From positions 23,509,331 to 23,573,330 of the forward strand of contig NW_020653854.1 of NCBI RefSeq assembly GCF_003589595.1: a stretch of 64,000 nt of DNA. The letters are read 5' to 3'. Positions 31,937 through 42,164 of this stretch are shown piece after piece. The notes below the pieces were generated by a model. It was not told the origin of the DNA. It saw nothing but the letters and a program-made list of their open reading frames with translations, and made no database searches. Made by a program: the position numbers and the translations under genes. The stretch's first letter is position 1, and the number at the start of each line of letters is the position of its first letter. This DNA is from Hyposmocoma kahamanoa. Its lineage: Eukaryota > Arthropoda > Insecta > Lepidoptera > Cosmopterigidae.

Positions 31937-32242
31937 AGGATTCGCTCTGGGCCTTTTGGAGGGAATAGTGTCGTTTTTATTTTGACTTTCAATTATTTTG
32001 TGAAATCTAGTTTAAAGTGGAATAGGATAGTGCTATTGTGCCTTAATCGAAGATTAAAACACGAAATTATACGAATCTCGAACTAAAATACTCGTATCGG
32101 CCCGTTCTAAGGAATCCCGAGTCAATCCAAGCACGCCGCCTCAAATTGCCTATCCTCTTTGTTGCGGCCATATTTACAGAAACAATGAAACGAAGACATG
32201 GCAAAGGACTTGTATCCAAGCCAAAATTATTAATAAAAAAAA
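31937..32242 (+). mobile_element. Unclassified retroposon R7, copy 1 (intact, 306 bp)
   Basis: Ends in an A-rich tail (TTATTAATAAAAAAAA) and has an exact 13-bp duplication TCTAATTTAAATG (31924-31936 and 32243-32255), the mark of target-primed reverse transcription. The body starts GATTCGCTCTGGGCCTTTTG. No A/B boxes, no LINE protein and no gene recognised; it may be a SINE with an unusual head or a processed transcript. Copy 2 lies at 41771-44726. Confidence 0.8.
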
Positions 32243-32255
32243 TCTAATTTAAATG

Positions 32256-33486
32256 TTACCGTCATGTTTATTTTTTTTTCAAAGTAGGTACAGGTATATG
32301 TTTTTTATTCTCGCAACTGTGAACAGCCCAGTCGGGCATTTGGCTGTATGAGTTTTTCTTTTGCCAGTTAATTATTAGTAGGTAGATGTAAAAGTTAAGA
32401 GACGTGGACAGTAATGGATTTTCATCCTTCTTTGCAGGCCTTGGCCAGGAAGAAGTCACACGGTCCTTAAATAAACTTTCCGTGTTCGTCTTTTGAAAGT
32501 AATGCAAATATTTTCGAGCATCTTTGAGAAATTGTTATTGTTGAGAAATTTGAATTACAGATGACATTTTACTTTTATATTAAACCTCCACCGATACAAT
32601 TGATGATCACGCCCACGTCACGTTAAAGAAGACACGCCTTTATTACTCAGTTTCTGACTGGTGAATTTCGGTGATAGACTTGACTGGGAGGAGAATCCAC
32701 AGCAAAAGACAACACAAACATAAACAGACTATTGTAACCATAAACAAATTCTTTTAATAATTAACCTAGGATATACACAATTTTTTTTTCCTAACGTGTT
32801 GCTAACAGTTTTCCACAGTTAAGAATTTTATTTTTAGTGAATCAAGAGCAAAACCTTTTAAATATGCATGGGAATACTGAAAAAGCTATTCCTTTTCATG
32901 AATTGAAATACGGCTAAAAATCGAAGGCCGAATTCGGAATTGAAACAACAAAGGCAATGTAAAAAATGCTTTTTTTTATCCAATTCTGAAGAAAGGGATA
33001 CATCTAAGTACAAAAACAAATTGGTTTGATGGAAAATGTTTCTTTGTATATAATATTTTATATTTAAGGACCGCTTAGGTTATCCCGATTGTTAAACTCA
33101 AAATAAAAGAGTATATATGTTATGATACGAATACACTTGGCAGAATATCGGTTCCTATAGAAGCACAGCAGTCTTTTAGTTTCTTTTTTCACATTTGCGC
33201 GCGCAAAATTGTAAATTGGAATGTTTTTCCAATTAACATAGTGATCTTTGACCTCAATAATCTAAGACCGAAATTCGAAATTTTACTTTTTTTACTTAAT
33301 TTTATTTTGCTTAGTCACGACCTGTAGAATTGTGATTTGATGCTAATTTCAAATTTGCATATCGATTTAGGAACAGCCGTGTAACTCCGCTCATAAATTA
33401 CGGAATTAGAGTGTATGCCAAAAAAGCTTCGGCCGTTTCTCACCGATTATTTATATATCATTAGATAATCAATTAGAAAATTAAAA
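32256..33486. other. No gene recognised
   Basis: 1.2 kb of AT-rich sequence without recognisable repeat or coding motif. Confidence 0.45.
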
Positions 33487-33690
33487 ATAAATAACGCGCA
33501 CACCCATAGGCCCGCACTAGAGAAAAACCCTGTGTCGCGGGTGTCATTAAAATACACACAGACAACCACAAACAACACCCAAAATCACGAGATAAATAAA
33601 AGTAAACCATACAAATATTTACCCGGCCCGGGAATTGAATCCGGGACCCGAACAGTGTGGTAATGGTTCGGTCACAGAGGCAATTAAAAA
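33487..33690 (-). repeat. tRNA-derived SINE family B
   Basis: Minus-strand B box region reads GGATTCAATTCCCGGG, one base off the family. A CCCGCACTAGAGAAAAACCC tail matches 23.6 kb. Confidence 0.7.
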
Positions 33691-33830
33691 TGTGAAGACA
33701 GATGAAGTAAAGCGATAACCGAATGGTGACTAAAGTGAAAGGCGGGTCACGCTCTGCTGACACTGCTTAATCATATCCTGTTGATTGTAATGTCGCCTGG
33801 AGAGTGTAATAGCCTCCACAGCCTCTACAC

Positions 33831-33970
33831 CAGGATTGCCAGACATACGAGATTTCTTGTACGTTTACGAGAAATCTCGTACTTTTACTCTAAGAGATAC
33901 GAGCCCACTACGAATCGCGTACGCATTTGTACAAGATTTTCACAACATTGATTTTAACTGTAACATTGTA
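33831..33970 (-). repeat. Partial copy of the 12.4-kb CAGG-ended element
   Basis: CAGGATTGCCAGACATACGAG through GAGATACGAGCCCACTACG to CAACATTGATTTTAACTG equals the right end of 12421-12959 inverted. It is cut off at about 33970 by a family C SINE. Confidence 0.75.
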
Positions 33971-34195
33971 ATTATTAATACAAAGATCGAACACTCAGAA
34001 AAAATTCCTTCGATCCGGTCGGATTCGAACCGACGTCTTCTTGCATACCGTGCCAGACGCTATACCAACTAAGCCACGGAACGAACCAACGGACCTCACG
34101 AATTTTTCTATGTGCTTGCGTCGTGTCTTTGTACTTGGTCTTTCAACGACTTTTTAGTCGTGGCGCTATGATCAAAAATCGAGTAAATATGTATG
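33971..34195 (-). repeat. tRNA-derived SINE family C
   Basis: Minus strand has perfect A box TGGCTTAGTTGG (34065-34076) and perfect B box GGTTCGAATCC (34021-34031). The T-arm is well paired, but the anticodon arm is not a normal tRNA. The 3' part matches 47.1 and 47.7 kb. Confidence 0.85.
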
Positions 34196-34324
34196 TATAA
34201 ACAACAGACGATCGACAACATATGTTTTGACGATCCACAATGTGCATTTTATTTAGGTGATAGTAACTATAGTCAAAAATCTATCAAATCTATAGGCACC
34301 TTTATCACCCATCTGTAAGTAACC

Positions 34325-34455
34325 TTATTGCACGAGAGCGATATAAAACGCGAGATACTCCTAATGTCGCATCGACATCTCGCGCTTTATCACGCTTTCG
34401 CCCAAGCGCGCTCTGTCTCGCTAGCCCTGCTGGTGGGACTAGCATAGAATCGTGG
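34325..34455. repeat. Hairpin MITE family M4, copy 1
   Basis: CACGAGAGCGATATAAAACG and TCGCGCTTTATCACGCTTTC arms surround an ATGTCGCATCGACAT centre, with CTCGCTAGCCCTGCTGG at the right end. Related to 37688 and 40793. Confidence 0.6.
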
Positions 34456-34589
34456 GGTACCTGACACAAAGTACGAGAAGTCTTTACCCAGTAGTGAAAG
34501 AAGTTGGGCTGTGAATGACGTTGATGATGATGATGAGGCAGGCAACAGAAAAATATAAAAGAAGAAGAAAGAAAATACAGATTTTATTA

Positions 34590-34838
34590 GCGGTAGAGTT
34601 CGTCCAGATGAGTACTGCCACCTTGACTAATTTTGCTACCAAGCAGTAATGTGAGCAGGATCTGGTGAAATTACAGACAAATGGGACTTGTCAACGGGTG
34701 ACAGGCGCACTGGCAGTGCCCCTCAGATATTTGCGATTTAAAGCTCTGAGTGGCACTGCAACTGTCACGGATAGGAGTGTTGTTTACCTACCACCAGGAG
34801 CATCACTGTTCCTCCCGTCGCTTGATGTCATGTAAAAA
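34590..34838 (+). repeat. SINE family A, copy 11
   Basis: Sense copy from GCGGTAGAGTTCGTCCAG to CGTCGCTTGATGTCATGTAAAAAAA, with small internal deletions. Confidence 0.8.
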
Positions 34839-34861
34839 AATACACTAAAGATATATTTCCT

Positions 34862-35635
34862 AATTAGAAATTGAATTACACGTCGTCGTCCTTGACGCTA
34901 GCTACAGAAATTTTCTCCAGCTCACCGTTTAAATATAAGAACCGCTTAAAGTGTATAAGATGAGACCAGACCTCATAATTTAGTACTTCGGAGTTATTTC
35001 TATCGCGGTCAGACAGAAATCAGCTTAAAGGCGTAATTCAAACAGAATTTTCGCTTTACCCCAAGTTAAAAAGTTCTTGTATGTATTGTGCGCATTGATC
35101 TTTCTTCTTTTGAGCGTCTAGAATTATTTTACCAGCATCATTCACTAAAAAAAGTTTGTCGGTGTTTCTTGTGCAAACCGGTCGTGTCCTTGATCTCCTT
35201 GTGGAGATTAAAGGAATCGGGTTTCTTCATCAGGGACTCTACATATTCGCAACAATCCTCGTACGATTTTTTTCAGGCATTACGAGATAATCGTCGAATT
35301 TTATTATCAAGGGCTTTGTATTTCTCCTTGTTTGAATGTTTGTAGAGACGACGTTCTTGGATAAGTTCCATGACCTCATCGGTTGTCCATAATTATTAAT
35401 AATTCAACCGTGATGGATTCGAAATCTGATCAGAAATTGAGCTACACGGCGTTCTTGACGCCAGCTAGATGAAAATTTTCTCCAGCTCTTGGTTCATATA
35501 TAAGAACCATTTAAAGAATGTAAGGTGAGGCCAGCTGGTAATTTAGTACATCGGAGTTATTTCTACCGCAGTCAGATTCCGGAAATCAGCTTAAAAGCTT
35601 AATTCAGACGGAATTTTCGTTTTACCCAAAGTTTG
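34862..35635 (-). mobile_element. LINE fragment flanked by ~215-bp direct repeats
   Basis: 34862-35075 and 35407-35635 are direct repeats. Shared blocks: GTTCTTGACGCCAGCTAGAT against GTCCTTGACGCTAGCTACAG, TATAAGAACC, CGGAGTTATTTCTA. Between them the minus strand 35392-35133 reads WTTDEVMELIQERRLYKHSN and LDNKIRRLSRNA, then HKEIKDTTGLHKK. This is the endonuclease-to-RT linker of RTE-like LINEs, with stops. The repeats may be LTR-like or a tandem duplication; I cannot tell which. Confidence 0.55.
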
Positions 35636-35874
35636 CGAAATTATTATCAACTCGATTATTGGTTTTCAATTTTCAAACTTAATTAGAGATTAATAGTAAG
35701 TTGTGTTAAGAATTTAGTGATTTCTGCTTCATAAAAAATAGCGTCAATCAACAAACTTTCAAAAGGTAAAGTGATTAAGGTTCACAATACTGATTTTCAA
35801 CAGGCCCTAGCTGTTTAATGAACAGTAATGGCGTTTACTGTATATAAAGGGTTTTTCAACAAGAACTTTGTTTT
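35636..35874. other. No recognised feature
   Basis: AT-rich; includes CAACAAGAACTTTG just outside the mariner remnant, which may be part of its original left end. Confidence 0.35.
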
Positions 35875-36371
35875 GTAAATCAAAATAAAACAATAAATTT
35901 ACATGACAATGATTCAAATTTTTACTGTATTAAAAAAAGTGATGTTTGGCAATTATGAATGGAAAATGATATCTGATAATTGTTCACCACGACCACAGTT
36001 ACAGATGTCGATTCTTTCATCAAAGTTTTTAATCACTTTTTGACAAAATGGTGGGTCTACTTCGTTAATCACTTCACGAATTTTGAGTTTTAAGGCTGCA
36101 ATCGATTCGATTGGCTCCACTTCGACTCTGTCTTTAACATAACCCAATAAAGAATAATCCATCGGTGTTAAATCACTAGAACGAGCTGGCCACTGAACGG
36201 CTGAATTTCATGAAATTTTGCGATCGGGTAATTTGGTTTGAAATAAATTCATTGTTTCGATGGATGTGTGACTTGTGGCACGATCTTGTTGAAACCACAT
36301 GTTAGTGTGAAATATAAAATATAAAAACTTGAATAATTATTGTCTAAATTTATTGTTTTATTTTGATTTAC
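35875..36371 (-). pseudogene. Tc1/mariner-type transposase C-terminal remnant between inverted repeats
   Basis: 27-bp perfect inverted repeats (35875-35901 and 36345-36371, starting GTAAATCAAAATAAAAC) enclose a minus-strand remnant. It reads MWFQQDRATSHTSIETMN (36302 downward), then after an in-frame TGA, QWPARSSDLTPMDYSLLGYV and a CGRGEQLSDIIFH end near 35953. The WFQQD(G)A..H and WP-RS-DLTP-D motifs are those of IS630/Tc1/mariner transposases around the second and third catalytic acids. The N-terminal DNA-binding half is missing. Stop codon and deletion make it inactive. Confidence 0.8.
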
Positions 36372-36620
36372 AAATAGCCTCCTGAAGACAGTTGCTGACA
36401 GGAATGAGTGCCCAATTATGCGGCACTTAATAAATAATACAAAGTCCCTGGTAAAATATAAGTACTAATATAGTTTTAAGTCTGTTTATACTAACATTTG
36501 ATTGGATATCAGTTGCCTTGATAAGTAAATTTTATTATTATTTATTAAAACAAAGTTCATGTTGAAAAACTCCTTATTTCTAGATACGAAAGATACATCG
36601 GGAAAACGTTCCTTTTTTAT

Positions 36621-36755
36621 AATACCAAGAGACGGGACGAACAAGTCGTGCGCCTCGTGGTAAGCGACACGCCTATCCATAACAGTTGCAGTGCCACACA
36701 GAACTCACATTCACATTAGGGCTTGGTGGCAGAAATAGGTCAGGTGGCAGTACTT
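36621..36755 (-). repeat. SINE family A, copy 12 (internally deleted)
   Basis: Antisense: GACGGGACGAACAAGTCGTG to GTGCCACACAGAAC, then a jump to ACATTAGGGCTTGGTGGCAG. About 130 bp of the family's middle is missing. Confidence 0.75.
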
Positions 36756-37099
36756 AAAATATACTATACATAGAATAAGCTTATTTTCCATCATAGGTAC
36801 AGCCACACAGGGACTGTTTTCCAACCAATATTTCTCAAAAAAATTGCAATTTCAACCCACTACGACAGCTTCCTTACCAGAAAACATGAAATTTTAATTT
36901 TAATTTAGTCAAATATTTGAAATAAGACTTAAAGAGGCTTAACCGAAACATTAGCGCTGTCCGTTCCAGTGGAAATATAAAGTGCTGAAGTACATTATTA
37001 TTGAATTAGGAGTACTTTTCCGAGGTCGAGATTTTCAAGGGATTTGTGGGAAACCGAAGAACAGAACAGAGAGTTACCGCGGCTTTTCAAATCCCATAC

Positions 37100-37142
37100 A
37101 TAGTAACATTACAGACCCTTGTGAAAGAGTTCGTCCAGGGGG
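37100..37142 (+). repeat. SINE family A, 5' fragment
   Basis: CCTTGTGAAAGAGTTCGTCC only. Flanked by unrecognised AT-rich DNA with an AAGTGGTTTTATTTG inverted motif at 37190. Confidence 0.5.
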
Positions 37143-37380
37143 ATATTACGTAAATAATAAACTTTTCTTTTAATCACTTTTTCAAGTAAAAGTGGTTTTA
37201 TTTGAAAAAGTGTTTTAATTTCCCACTAGTATGAAACAAACGAAAGAAAAATTTTTGCATTATTTTTGTATTTTCAAATGAGATTTAAAAAAAAAAAAAA
37301 ATAACTGTCCAGTCTTTAAAAAAAGCAATATTTTGAGGTTTCTTGTGTGTATGTTTTTTCATGCCAATTGACTGTACAAA

Positions 37381-37645
37381 CATGACTTGTTTGCGCCTGG
37401 TGGCAAGCTAAACACCTGTCCGTAACAGTTGCAATGCCACTCAGAGCTTTAAATCGCAAAGATCTGAGGGTCACTGCCACTGCGCCCGCCACCCTGAGAC
37501 AAGTTCCATTGCCGGTAATTTCACCAGCACCCTTACCCTTCCAAACCCGAACGCAGTAATACTAACATTACTGCTTGACGGCAAAAATAGGTAAGGTGGC
37601 AATAGTTCCCTGTACGAACTTTTTTACAACGAGCTCTACTGCTAC
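37381..37645 (-). repeat. SINE family A, copy 14
   Basis: Full antisense copy: CATGACTTGTTTGCGCCTGG to CAACGAGCTCTACTGCTAC. Confidence 0.8.
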
Positions 37646-37687
37646 GTAAAACTCTTTCGTAAGAAGGTCTATGCTACGAAACTATAC

Positions 37688-37852
37688 TACTATACCAGTA
37701 GGGCTAGCACGACAAGGCGCGACTTGCGCGAGAGCGACATCGAAGCGCGAGATATTTTATTCTCTGTACAATAATAGCCGAATATCGCGCTTTATGTCGC
37801 TCTCGCGCAAATCGCGCGCTGTCATGCTAGCCCAACAGGGCTATTCTTCATT
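37688..37852. mobile_element. Hairpin MITE family M4, copy 2 (about 165 bp)
   Basis: About 45-bp arms: CAGTAGGGCTAGCACGACAA with GCGCGACTTGCGCGAGAGCG on the left, inverted on the right up to TCATGCTAGCCCAACAGGG. The element is nearly all palindrome around an ATATTTTATTCTCTG centre. Confidence 0.75.
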
Positions 37853-38817
37853 GTTCACATTTATTCACCATTTCAATAAGAATAAGAAAAATTTATTGTG
37901 TTCGCAGAGACATATGACATGAATCTGAAACATCGCAATAAACACAATAATAAAAATAAATGAGTGTCCCGACGCACACAAACGGGATTAGCTCAGCGTT
38001 TATCTATGGGCAGGAAATTCTACCTATAGCGCTGGTTTTCAGCAAGCCCGATTGAGTGAAGCACGGACTCGAGTGCAAACAATACCTACATACATAACGT
38101 GTGTATATACATAATATAATGAAAGTTGGTACGGGTTAAAATAATGGCAGTAAATAAATAATATGAATAAATAAAGCAATACGCCACAAGGAGGCTATAA
38201 CTAACAATTGCAACTAATTTAAACTTTCTACACAAAGTCTTTATTTACTCTGGAAAGAGTTCATTCCAAATTAGAATTGAAACTCTAGCCGAAATCGAAT
38301 TTGTAACGCGAAACCGAACCAATTTATCTAGGGCTCGTTATTATAGCACCTTGTTTAAGTCATAAACGAATAATTGTTTAAAAAAATATATTTATAGGAG
38401 ATGGCATTGATACCATCGACATTTTAAGGGAAGTGTGTCTTTAAATTTAAAATAACTTTTTTGTTTTTAAAGTTATATCAATAGTGATTAGTTTACTTGA
38501 CAGATAGAATCCTCGAGAAAGTTTATGCTGTAGTATGTTTCATAACAAAAGCTTGTATAATAATTGCTAAAAAATATCTTTATAAATATATGAACAATCT
38601 CCATAAATGAACACCAAAATCTACTATATAACTATCCAGTAATCGACAGTTACCAACAATGAACACCCAGCAACTGACATTTAACCAATAATAAACGTAT
38701 TTACTAAGATATAAAATTTTGTCCTAAATATTATTAGAAATTAATTTAAAAAAAAAGATATCGCACATTGGTGCTTGTCAGCCACTGGCTGGCAACTAAT
38801 AATATGTTTTTCAGTTC
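37853..38817. other. No gene recognised
   Basis: Includes a tRNA-like scrap (GGGATTAGCTCAGCG, 37983) without a matching B box. The rest is AT-rich. Confidence 0.35.
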
Positions 38818-38982
38818 TTCGGATCTTCCAGTTCTTCGAGTTTTTGCAATTACTGCACATTGGAAATTAAACTCTGTTTTTCGAAACTAAATTGCATAGG
38901 TTTTTTTTTTTAAACGAAACCGACGTTTCGGCATTTTTTTTCGGGATTGCATGTTCTAAAGCGACGGTTGACTGGTCATAGA
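38818..38982 (-). mobile_element. Solo Penelope-type terminal repeat, degenerate
   Basis: Minus-sense: TTCTTCGAGTTTTTGCAATT, AAACGAAACCGACGTTTCGG and GACGGTTGACTGG keep the family order, but the GGGCCC block and the ATTTAAATCC block are lost. Confidence 0.55.
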
Positions 38983-39354
38983 AAAATTTCCATTTTGAAA
39001 AAATCATATTTTTCCGAAAAATAAATGTCATTCCGGATATTTTTCCACATTTGATGTTGACGTCTGTCAAAAGTTGAAATTCTGAACGAAAACTGCGGAG
39101 CCAACAAAAGATGATGGTGGTGTGGTTGGTGGAGGTTTTGGCTGTTGCGAAATCATTTTAAATCTCGTTTTCTGTATGAAGGTTTTAGATAAACAAGTTT
39201 ATTTTAAAATACACGCTACATAAAACTTCAAAAGATATTTTCTAAACTTAGAACATAATATGAGCCTTAGAAATTATATTTTTTAAATTTTTCGGACAAT
39301 TACCCAACAGTACTGCTAACTGTCAGAATAAAAACAAATCATTTTATATTTAAT

Positions 39355-39430
39355 TACATTGCCCTGGTCCCCTTGTAGGTTAAATTCGACCCCCGGGGGG
39401 TCAGTAAAGACCAGTTTGAGAATCATCGAT
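39355..39430. repeat. hAT-like end fragment
   Basis: CGACCCCCGGGGGGTCAG followed by ACCAGTTTGAGAATCATCG resembles the subterminal and terminal sequence of insect hAT MITEs. The other end is not found. Confidence 0.35.
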
Positions 39431-39524
39431 TTAGAGCAAGTATGTCGTCACAACGCATCGGCATTATTTTTTAACGCACCGAGTGCCACACGAGGAATGC
39501 GGTATCGCAACGTATCGCCACTTA

Positions 39525-39721
39525 AGGAGATGCCACACGGGCGTTGCGTCGGCGTTGTGTCTTTCGCAGCGCAGTTGATTTCAACGGACAGAATGCCACA
39601 CGTGCTGTTCTGTCGACGCGCGCTGTTTCATCGTACCGTGTGGCACGTCGTTCTGATTTAAATGAAGCACAACGAAGTTGCGACGACGCAACGCCGACGC
39701 AACGCCCGTGTGACATCTCCC
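39525..39721. mobile_element. TTA-flanked MITE M5 (197 bp), nested in a relative
   Basis: About 35-bp TIRs: AGGAGATGCCACACGGGCG with TTGCGTCGGCGTTG, inverted at the right with two or three mismatches. Flanked by TTA (39522-39524 and 39722-39724), as for PIF/Harbinger elements. The flanks 39455-39521 and 39725-39835 resemble a diverged member of the same family (GAGTGCCACACGAGGAATGC; CACGTGGCGTATAGTTCTAA). Confidence 0.7.
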
Positions 39722-39840
39722 TTAGTCATGCATCGCAGTACCCGTCCTCGCTTCGTCTCATGGCCCCTTGTGCGATGCGCCCGTGTTGTAACACACCACG
39801 TGGCGTATAGTTCTAATTTAAATGTAGTATAACACAGCTA

Positions 39841-40279
39841 CAAAATACCTACTGTAACAATTGTTCCTACCAAGAAGATGCAATGAAAAACATGCAAGAT
39901 TTAGTGACATAAATATAACATCAAAGACGAGAATTAAAGTCGCTAACCACTGTAACTTGAGTACCTCAGTTGGTTCACCGATCAGTCAACATTTGCCCAC
40001 GGACACAGCGCACAGCGGCCTACGCCAACGCTATAAACAAATATCCGGCGCGGCACGCCTGTCAATTCATTATTAGATATCACCTTACCTTATTCAATTC
40101 GCAAACGGTTTCATCATTCAATAAATCAATACCTACAATGAACGCTACGTTAACTTAATTTTTTGGTATTTTTTTTTAAACAGCCATGTTTATTTACTAA
40201 TATTATGCTCCCTGAATGTTTGTGAAAAATTTGTGGAAAAAAAAAGGAACAAAAAACAAAATAAAAATAAAACAACGCC
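39841..40279. other. No gene recognised
   Basis: Contains A-rich 40230-40275 just before the RTE fragment. No motif. Confidence 0.35.
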
Positions 40280-40625
40280 TAAAATTACCTTGGCGTAGTG
40301 TTGATTGGCGAAACGCATCATGGACACTATTACTTGCACATCAGTGTGACGATGCGACCTCCTCCATCGTCATCCCGCCTTTTTATCACCTTTGCTCTGG
40401 TTCCTGGCCACTTATATTATATATTCAAATTTTGAATCGTTTTCTAATTCCGTTGCCTCGTCATTGTCACTTTGTTTCGTCCCGTCGTCACTCTCTGCTT
40501 AATCGTTGAAGCGAGCACTTATGCTCGTCTAATTTTGATCCTTGCACCAGTTCCCGACCAAAGACATGTACCAATTTTAATACCACTTAAACCTAGTAAT
40601 ATTTGTATAGTTCGGCCCTTTCGGG
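40280..40625 (+). mobile_element. RTE-like LINE 3' fragment
   Basis: Reads WRSVDWRNASWTLLL, then DDATSSIVIPPFYH. The nucleotide block GCCTTTTTATCACCTTTGCT with GGTTCCTGGCCAC recurs inverted at 52740-52800, where it follows clear RTE-type C-terminal protein motifs. Confidence 0.6.
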
Positions 40626-40792
40626 TAAGTTTGTCTTACGATTTTTTAGTATTTAAGTAGGGATTGTTGGATTTTAAACCTTTTTTTGTGATATTTTTTT
40701 TCTTGTTTCTTTCGCCTTAAGTTATACAATAAATTCTTGGGCCGAGTAATATATTATTATTGCTTCCTATTGGCGGTTTATAACCTTTTCAC

Positions 40793-40840
40793 CAGAAGGG
40801 CTAGCCCAACAGGGCGCGACAGCGACAAAGCGCAACATAC
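40793..40840. repeat. Hairpin MITE family M4, end fragment
   Basis: CCAGAAGGGCTAGCCCAACA then GGGCGCGACAGCGAC; only one arm is preserved. Confidence 0.5.
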
Positions 40841-41758
40841 TGCTATTCATAGAGAAAAGTAAGCTCATAGTTCTAGTCGCTGAGCTACCACGGGCATCAT
40901 AATATAAAATTATACCGCTAAGCTTAGTAACTGAAATTTTTCAAGGTCAGAAAATACATAAAACGAATTTAATACTTCTCTCTGAACTCTATTGAAATAT
41001 AAAAATTCGTCTCCGGTGCTGTTTACGTTATTTTGAACAATATTTCCTGGCTGAGAGGGATGAGAATTGTTTGTAAACATGCGGGTTTTTATTTAGACCT
41101 GTTTTATAACACCTTCAATAAAATTGGATTCAAAAAATAAACGACCGATTTTAAAGTGGACTTGCTAAAAATATTTAACTTCATGTTTTGTAAATAATTG
41201 GAGTATTAGGATTTATATTATTTTTAAACTACATTTTAAGTTAAGTAAAATAAGTAAGATTATTAAAACCAATTAAAAGTTATAATGTTCCAAAAATAAG
41301 GGAGTAAATATGAAGTTAAATATTTGATTAAAGAAGGATGGCGAAAGTTGCCCCAATCACGACGAAGACCCGTTCACGGACTTTGCTAGTATAATTTTGC
41401 GTTTTAGTTTATGCTCAGTTATCATATTTTTGTATATTTTTAGAAGTCGGGAATAAAGAAATTATAAAACATTGTATTTTAGAATAGATGTAAGAATACA
41501 ACGCAATTGATTAAGTTCGACCATAGATTATGTGACGTTCTCGTACGTACGTTACATTTTAAGCATGGTTGAATGTTTATCTACCTGAAGTATTGGTTAC
41601 TTTATAGTACACACATAAAATATTAAAGCTATAAAAACCTAATGAAATAATCAATTAAACAGTAATGACATAAAGTAAAAATTAAAACACAATGTGACAA
41701 AAATATTAAGACAATATTTAAATGAGAGATAATGAAAGTTGCAAAGGAACGTTTTTAT
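40841..41758. other. No gene recognised
   Basis: AT-rich with no recognised element. It lies upstream of the receptor exons, so undetected 5' UTR exons are possible. Confidence 0.4.
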
Positions 41759-42164
41759 AAGACCTCTCGCGATTCGCTCTGGGCCTTTTGGAGGGAAAAG
41801 TGTCGTTTTTATTTTGACTTTCAATTATTTTGTGAAATCTAGTTTAAAGTGGAATAGGATAGTGCTATTGTGCCTTAATCGAAGATTAAAACATGAAATT
41901 ATACGAATCTCGAACTAATATACCCGTATCGGCCCGTTCTAAGGAATCCCGAGCCAATCAAGCACGCCGCCTCACATTGCCTATCCTCTTTGTGGCGGCC
42001 ATATTTACAGAAGCATAATTAAACGAAGACATGGCTTAAAGGACTTTTTTTTTTTTTTATTGTGACTCGGCAAAATGACTGCACCGCGCCTGATGGAAAG
42101 TGCGAATACAGTCCAGAGATGAGAGTAACGGATGGAAAACACAAATATCTTCACTCCGTCACGA

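Noticed and set aside
34020..34080. Genuine tRNA gene on the minus strand
   Set aside because: Perfect A and B boxes, but no normal anticodon arm or acceptor stem, and the unit continues into a SINE body shared with 47 kb.
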